A DNA stretch of 64,000 bases, taken from NCBI RefSeq assembly GCF_900209925.1, contig NZ_LT907978.1, positions 3,195,001-3,259,000 on the forward strand, read 5' to 3'. This document shows positions 59,431-64,000 of the stretch, in pieces. Numbering within the stretch: position 1 is the stretch's first letter; every line of letters begins with the position of its first letter. The notes under the pieces are model-generated. The model was given only the letters and a program-made list of their open reading frames with translations. It did not search any database and was not told the DNA's origin. The position numbers and the translations under genes are program-made. This DNA comes from Anaerobutyricum hallii (GTDB taxonomy: Bacteria > Bacillota > Clostridia > Lachnospirales > Lachnospiraceae).

Positions 59431-60342
59431 TCAAACTTTCATTAATATCAGGCTCCATATTGGAGTTGTGATCAATGAAGCTGCTGTGGAAAATACAACG
59501 AGTTTTACGGAAAATTCTTCTTCACAGTCATATTTAGAAGCAAGGATCGTTGTAGTCGCTCCAGCCGGCATTGCTGCAAGAAGTACACTGACACCCTTAA
59601 CAAGACTGTCTATATGAAACATCAAGCATGGAATAAATACACAGAACGGAATAATGATTAAACGAATCACACTATAAAAAAGCACATCTTTATCCACCAG
59701 AGTTCTTGGATCCGCATCGGCAAGTATCATTCCAATTACAAGCATGGACATTGCCGTATTACAGTTACTTATCGAAGTAATCGTTTCCTGTAAGAAATGT
59801 GGCGGCCGCCATCCGGTCAACATTAAAACTACTCCGATCTCGCAGGCAATGATACATGGATGACTAAATATCTTTTTTAACATTTCCTTTTTCGTCGGTG
59901 CTTCCGTAAATACAGAAACACCTTCTGACCACATCATGATTCTTTGCGGAATCAGATAGATAGAAGCCAGTGTAAGACCCATCATTCCATATACACCCTG
60001 TGCGATTGGGTTGCCAAGAAAACCTGCATTCGAGCAAATGGTTGCATAACGCAGACATTTCTTTCTTTTTACAGAACATTTATTATATAATACACTGCCT
60101 AAGATAACACAAAACACTTGAATTAATATAGAAATGATCAGAATTACCATAAAGTCCTGCGCAATTTTCGATGAAAACTTTATCATAAAAGAAAAGATAA
60201 TATTACATGGCAAAATAAGGTCAATAACAAGATTCGTCATGCTTTTCTGTCCTTCCTTGCCAATCACTTTGGCCTTTTTCAAAATCAACCCAATAATAAT
60301 CAGGGCAAACATCATCAACTGTAAATTTACTAATTCTTTCAC
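59431..60342 (-). CDS. AEC (auxin efflux carrier) family transporter
   Basis: 303 residues, about ten membrane helices: LMMFALIIIGLILKKA, LVIDLILPCNIIFSFM, CSNAGFLGNPIAQGVYGMMG (unwound-helix motif) and VLLAAMPAGATTTILASKYD. AEC carriers move anions such as malate, other organic acids or auxin-like indole acids. It follows the ABC transporter ATPase by 40 bp in the same direction, so it is probably in that operon. Substrate not deducible. Confidence 0.87.
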   Translation of the reverse strand: MKELVNLQLMMFALIIIGLILKKAKVIGKEGQKSMTNLVIDLILPCNIIFSFMIKFSSKIAQDFMVILIISILIQVFCVILGSVLYNKCSVKRKKCLRYATICSNAGFLGNPIAQGVYGMMGLTLASIYLIPQRIMMWSEGVSVFTEAPTKKEMLKKIFSHPCIIACEIGVVLMLTGWRPPHFLQETITSISNCNTAMSMLVIGMILADADPRTLVDKDVLFYSVIRLIIIPFCVFIPCLMFHIDSLVKGVSVLLAAMPAGATTTILASKYDCEEEFSVKLVVFSTAASLITTPIWSLILMKV

Positions 60343-60382
60343 TCTTGTGTATCTCCGTTTCTCTGTTTAGAAAAAATACTTT

Positions 60383-61177
60383 CTACGCTAATAGCGCTTT
60401 ATCACTGCTAAATTCTTCTCCGGCAACTACTTCAAATTTACGAAGTAAATCTTCTACGGTAAGTTTTTTCTTTTCCTCGCCAGCAATATTTAAAACAATT
60501 TTTCCTTCATGCATCATAATCAGGCGGTTACCATGTGCGATCGCATCCTTCATGTTATGGGTAACCATCATCGCTGTCAGATTATTTTCTTTAATAATAC
60601 GGTCAGAAATCTCTAATACCTTCTGCGCTGTCTTGGGGTCAAGGGCAGCTGTATGCTCATCAAGAAGTAATAGCTTCGGCTTTTGTAATGTCGCCATCAA
60701 CAGTGTTAACGCCTGTCTCTGTCCGCCTGAGAGAAGTCCTACCTTTGCTTCCATACGATCTTCTAATCCCAGATCAAGCATCTTTAAAAGTTCTCTGTAC
60801 TTCTCTTTTTCTGCCTTAGTAATACCCCAGCAAAGTCCACGACCCTTTCCACGACGCGCCGCAAGTGCAAGATTCTCCTGAATCTCCATTGTTGCCGCTG
60901 TACCTGTCATCGGATCCTGAAAGACACGCCCAAGATACTTTGCTCTCTTAAATTCTGGAATACCTGTAACGTTAATCCCATCAATTGTAATACTTCCGTT
61001 ATCTACTGGCCACACACCGGCAATCGCATTCAATGTTGTGGACTTTCCTGCACCATTTCCACCAATAATTGTAACAAAATCACCATCATCAAGATGAAGA
61101 TTAACTCCATTTAACGCCTTCTTTTCATGAATTGTTCCCGGATTAAATGTCTTTTTAATATTTACAAGGTCTAACAT
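60383..61177 (-). CDS. ABC transporter ATP-binding protein (second TrpZ-like paralogue)
   Basis: 264 residues from ATG 61177 (MLDLVNIKKTFN), whose GGAG lies in the end of the permease gene. Walker A IGGNGAGKSTTLNA, Q-loop FQDP, signature LSGGQRQALTL, Walker B LLLLDEH, switch MVTHNMKDA. Close in pattern to the ATPase at 36277-37053. Confidence 0.88.
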   Translation of the reverse strand: MLDLVNIKKTFNPGTIHEKKALNGVNLHLDDGDFVTIIGGNGAGKSTTLNAIAGVWPVDNGSITIDGINVTGIPEFKRAKYLGRVFQDPMTGTAATMEIQENLALAARRGKGRGLCWGITKAEKEKYRELLKMLDLGLEDRMEAKVGLLSGGQRQALTLLMATLQKPKLLLLDEHTAALDPKTAQKVLEISDRIIKENNLTAMMVTHNMKDAIAHGNRLIMMHEGKIVLNIAGEEKKKLTVEDLLRKFEVVAGEEFSSDKALLA

Positions 61178-61178
61178 A

Positions 61179-62117
61179 CTATTCGGCTCCTTTCTTTGCG
61201 GCTTTAGCAAAAGAATTCCTTGATTTTGCTCGAAGATACGGCACAGCAAGGAAAATAGCTACGATAATCGCAGTAAATAACTTCAGATCATTTGTCGGCA
61301 TCTTAAGCCAAAGTACAATACCAACAACAATGTAATAGATGATTCCACCGATTACTACAAAAATAAGTCTTCCCATAAAGTTCAGGTGCTTAGCCAATAA
61401 TGCTTCTCCAAGAACTTCTCCGATTATTACAGCCGCAAGACCAATAACGATGGCGCCACGACCCATGTTGATATCCGCAAATCCCTGGTATTGTGCAATA
61501 AGCCCACCTGCAAGAGCAACCAGTCCATTAGAAAGAGCAAGGGCAAGAATCTTCATAAAATCTACATTAATTCCCTGTGCCTTTGCCATATTCGGATTAC
61601 ATCCTGTCGCACGAAGTGCACAACCCTGCTCTGTTCCAAAATACCAATATAAAATACAGATAATAACAAATGCAAATATTACGCTGACAAGAATGGATTT
61701 CTGTACCTCCCGTAAAGAAACAAGAAGATTATACTTATCTACACTCAATGCCTGATTTGCCATACCCATAATATTTAAGTTAATAGAATACAGGGCAATC
61801 TGACTTAAAATGCCTGCCAAAATATCTGGAATTCCAAGTACCGTATGTAAAAATCCTGTTACAAAACCAGCCACAAGCCCTGCTGCAAAAGCTATAAGAA
61901 GTGCAGTTGGCACTGACCAGCCGTTAATGACGAGCATAACCGTAACCGCTCCACCAGTAGCAAAAGAGCCATCCACTGTCAGATCTGCAAAATTCAGTAC
62001 ACGAAATGTCAAATACACTCCTAAAGCCATAATTCCCCAAATAACACCCTGCGCGATATTTCCCGGCAAAGCACCGATCAGTGTCGGTACACTCAAAGAA
62101 GCAAAATACGCTGTCAT
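61179..62117 (-). CDS. ABC transporter permease (second TrpY-like paralogue)
   Basis: 312 residues, eight to nine hydrophobic segments: IAQGVIWGIMALGVYLTFRV LNFADLTVDGSF, LLIAFAAGLVAGFVTGFLH, IVIGLAAVIIGEVLGEALL, LKLFTAIIVAIFLAVPYL. Same family and motif order as 37050-37991. It precedes the ATPase with a start inside the stop region. Confidence 0.88.
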   Translation of the reverse strand: MTAYFASLSVPTLIGALPGNIAQGVIWGIMALGVYLTFRVLNFADLTVDGSFATGGAVTVMLVINGWSVPTALLIAFAAGLVAGFVTGFLHTVLGIPDILAGILSQIALYSINLNIMGMANQALSVDKYNLLVSLREVQKSILVSVIFAFVIICILYWYFGTEQGCALRATGCNPNMAKAQGINVDFMKILALALSNGLVALAGGLIAQYQGFADINMGRGAIVIGLAAVIIGEVLGEALLAKHLNFMGRLIFVVIGGIIYYIVVGIVLWLKMPTNDLKLFTAIIVAIFLAVPYLRAKSRNSFAKAAKKGAE

Positions 62118-62227
62118 ATTCCTAATTCCTCCTAACTTCTAACAGCAACTTAGGGTGTCGCAAAATATCACGACACCCTTCTGTTACTATTGATTAAAAT
62201 ACTTTATAAAGTAAAATACATTAGACC

Positions 62228-63250
62228 CTACTGTGCAATTGCTGTATATCCATCTGGAACCTTGATTCCCAGCTCGTTACAGATGTCTTTGTTGTATTCC
62301 TTTGTTACCTTTGGTGCAGATTGTACTTCCATAGTAGAAACATCCGTACCCTTTGTAAGAATCTCTGCAGCCATCTTACCTGTTTCATATCCAAGATCAT
62401 AGTAGCTGATAGATAAAGTAGCTACACCACAACCAGAACAAATTCCCTCTTCACCTGCAATAATAGGTTTCTTTGCTGGCACCGCAATATTTTTAATAAT
62501 CTCTGTACAAGATGCCGCTGTATTATCTGTAGGAACATAAAGAACATCACTTCCAGAACATGCAGAAGTTGTTACAGAAGCAACATCATTAGAATCTGCA
62601 AAACTGTACTCTGTACATTTATATCCGTATTTATTAAGGGACTCTTCAATCTTTTTAGCCTGATATACTGAGTTAGGCTCCGCAGAACAGTAGAGAATAC
62701 CAACATTCTTCGCATCCGGGAACATCTCATGAAGTAAATCCGCCTGCTGATCTAATGGTGCAAGATCAGAAGTACCAGAAATATTTCTTCCTGTTGTTCC
62801 AGACCAGTCACTAAGATCCAACGCTGTCGCATAATCTGTTACAGCAGTTCCGAGAATCGGAATCGTATCTGTAGCTGCTGCCGCTGCCTGAAGAGAAGCT
62901 GTCGCATTCGCAAGAATCAAATCATCTCCATCAGATACAAACTGATTCGTAATAGTTGTACACATTGCAGAATCACCCGCTGCATTCTGCTCATCAAATT
63001 TAACTTTATCCTTACCAAGTTCATCAATCAAGGATTCCTTAAATCCCTTTGTTGCAGCATCAAGCGCTTTATGCTGCACTAACTGGCAAATACCAATCTT
63101 ATATACCTTATCTCCAGAAGCCTGAGACTGTGTAGCCTGTGCCTCACTTCCCGCTTCACTTCCACTATTGCTGCTTCCGCAGCCACATAATCCGAGTGCC
63201 ATAACACCTGCAAGCATAACTGCAAGTATCTTATTCATATGTTTTCTCAT
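62228..63250 (-). CDS. ABC transporter substrate-binding lipoprotein (second TrpX-like paralogue)
   Basis: 340 residues: signal peptide MNKILAVMLAGVMALGLCGC (lipobox LCGC) and ABC_sub_bind motifs (KIGICQLVQHKALDAATKGF, DLILANATASLQAAAAATDT, GILYCSAEPNSVYQ, PVYVPTDNTAAS-type VLYVPTDNTAAS). GGGAGG precedes the ATG. No T-box or TGG specifier is found upstream, so regulation differs from the first copy. Confidence 0.88.
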   Translation of the reverse strand: MRKHMNKILAVMLAGVMALGLCGCGSSNSGSEAGSEAQATQSQASGDKVYKIGICQLVQHKALDAATKGFKESLIDELGKDKVKFDEQNAAGDSAMCTTITNQFVSDGDDLILANATASLQAAAAATDTIPILGTAVTDYATALDLSDWSGTTGRNISGTSDLAPLDQQADLLHEMFPDAKNVGILYCSAEPNSVYQAKKIEESLNKYGYKCTEYSFADSNDVASVTTSACSGSDVLYVPTDNTAASCTEIIKNIAVPAKKPIIAGEEGICSGCGVATLSISYYDLGYETGKMAAEILTKGTDVSTMEVQSAPKVTKEYNKDICNELGIKVPDGYTAIAQ

Positions 63251-63442
63251 CTTTCATTCCTCCCGAAAATTTAAATTAAAACTGTGTATTCAAGCCCGAT
63301 CTGCCAAATCTTCTGTCTTATACTGTATCTTATACTACTTATACAAACCACATCCAGAAATACCTCAATATTCTTATTACAAGATGCGCATCATACAACA
63401 CATGACCTAACATAACAAGGCACTTTCTCATTCACAGTTCTG

Positions 63443-63462
63443 CACTTTTAACATTAAAAGTG
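63443..63462. promoter_or_regulatory. 20-bp near-perfect palindrome, candidate operator
   Basis: CACTTTTAACATTAAAAGTG is a palindrome with one mismatch at the centre. It lies about 190 bp before the lipoprotein gene and 260 bp before the PsiE-like gene, between the two divergent units. Binding protein unknown. Confidence 0.45.
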
Positions 63463-63498
63463 TTAAATTTATTATCTATTCTATTCCTTTTCCTTCCA

Positions 63499-63545
63499 AA
63501 ATGCAAGTAAAAAATGAATTTTTTTTATTTTTTCTTGCATTTTAA
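63499..63545. terminator. AT-rich inverted repeat
   Basis: AAAATGCAAG and CTTGCATTTT enclose a T-rich loop. It could end transcription or be an insulator in the 470-bp divergent gap; the rest of the gap shows only AT-rich sequence and a degraded GATGCGCATCATACAACACA segment (63383 on) like that at 35338. Confidence 0.5.
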
Positions 63546-63616
63546 GTGACCTGCAAGCAAACTTATGTTATGATAGTTTTTGGGATTATTACTATAAATT
63601 TTTCAGTTATTTTACA

Positions 63617-63671
63617 TGTATTCTCGGAATCTTTTTGTGCTTGATTTTGTGAGAAAGACTCCGAGAGTACG
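63617..63671 (+). repeat. Short GTACTC hairpin repeat upstream of the PsiE-like gene
   Basis: TGTATTCTCGGAATCTTTTT, loop GCTTGATTTTGTGAG and AAAGACTCCGAGAGTAC, nearly identical to 46966-47020. It is in sense orientation, 53 bp before the ATG. Confidence 0.85.
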
Positions 63672-63723
63672 TTTACATCGAATGGAGGTTATTTTTTTGG
63701 ATAATGTACATTGGAGGAACATT

Positions 63724-64000
63724 ATGACAGAAAAACTAGAGAAACTGAAGCAGGGTTACACAAACTTAAGCGAATGGTTAGAACACATCATGGCCGCGAT
63801 CGTTCTCATCGCCATCGTAATCGCTATTGCTTCCTTATGGGAACCATTTAAAGAATTCCTACATACCCGTACGGAATCCGGTTCCTTCCTTGAATACATG
63901 GCAAGCGTATTCGATATCGTTATCGGCATCGAATTTTTCAAACTCTTATGCAAACCACGAAAAGATACAATGTTAGAAGTTCTCATGTTCGTAATCGCAC
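63724..64000 (+). CDS. PsiE-like membrane protein, N-terminal part (runs off the window)
   Basis: 92 codons from ATG 63724, preceded by TGGAGGAAC. A short helical N-terminus (MTEKLEKLKQGYTNLSEWLE), then hydrophobic helices AAIVLIAIVIAIASLWEPF, SVFDIVIGIEFFKLLC and VLMFVIA. The layout recalls phosphate-starvation-inducible PsiE proteins (four helices), but with the end missing this is tentative. Confidence 0.5.
   Translation, partial: MTEKLEKLKQGYTNLSEWLEHIMAAIVLIAIVIAIASLWEPFKEFLHTRTESGSFLEYMASVFDIVIGIEFFKLLCKPRKDTMLEVLMFVIA

Noticed and set aside
63251-63723. Possible T-box or riboswitch before the second ABC transporter
   Set aside because: No GGTGGTACC-type core, no AG bulge and no antiterminator were found; only a palindrome and AT-rich repeats.

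Overview
This window reads as the chromosome of an AT-rich, spore-forming, strict anaerobe of the Firmicutes, most likely a gut Lachnospiraceae of the Anaerobutyricum (Eubacterium hallii) or Blautia type. The reasons are a B12-dependent propanediol/glycerol dehydratase microcompartment locus with a PocR-type sensor kinase, sporulation genes (spoVT, yabP, yabQ, a spoIIE-like gene) in Bacillus/Clostridium gene order, two T-box leaders, NiaR control of NAD synthesis, and AGGAGG ribosome binding sites with frequent GTG/TTG starts. The species is inference; no rRNA is present.

Layout. 1-7.7 kb: pdu locus, all on the minus strand: corrinoid protein, PocR-domain kinase, AraC-type response regulator, iron alcohol dehydrogenase, pduA, pduB, pduC and the start of pduD. 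8-14.1 kb: glycogen phosphorylase and ileS with an isoleucine T-box. 14.2-21.7 kb: NAD metabolism, with pncB salvage on the plus strand and de novo nadA-nadB-nadC-niaR on the minus strand. Between them is a CAT-family acetyltransferase bounded by inverted copies of a long palindromic repeat. 21.5-23.5 kb: a 33-residue ORF, a secreted Big2 protein and two paralogous candidate small RNAs. 23.5-31.9 kb: the conserved ftsH-hpt-tilS-spoIIE-tRNA-Met-divIC-yabQ-yabP block, then HU, rqcP and spoVT. 32-35.3 kb: an esterase / DUF6320 / acyltransferase operon. 36.3-40.5 kb: a tRNA-Trp T-box operon encoding an LDH-family dehydrogenase and a TrpXYZ-like ABC transporter. 40.5-57.4 kb: cell-surface polysaccharide genes (YfhO, WecE-like aminotransferase, GT2, ATP-grasp, flippase, PaaK-like, CpsB/C/D, LCP). 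The LCP gene is split by an IS3-family element, and a second IS3 element lies just upstream of cpsB. 59.4-63.3 kb: a second TrpXYZ-like ABC transporter followed by an AEC-family carrier. 63.7 kb to the end: the start of a PsiE-like membrane protein.

How the genes work together. The kinase/regulator pair probably senses diol or glycerol and switches on the microcompartment, and the corrinoid protein suggests a further B12 link. NiaR senses nicotinate and represses nadABC through an operator on the -35 box. The Trp T-box ties the dehydrogenase and transporter to tryptophan starvation, which suggests salvage of tryptophan or of its 2-hydroxy/2-keto acid.

The less expected content lies between genes. 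One superfamily of 75-170 bp palindromes with shared ends (CAGAA / TTCGTCT) sits at gene 3' ends. A second hairpin family sits just upstream of start codons. The twin C-rich small RNA candidates sit between the Big2 gene and ftsH. All calls come from reading the sequence; no database search was run.
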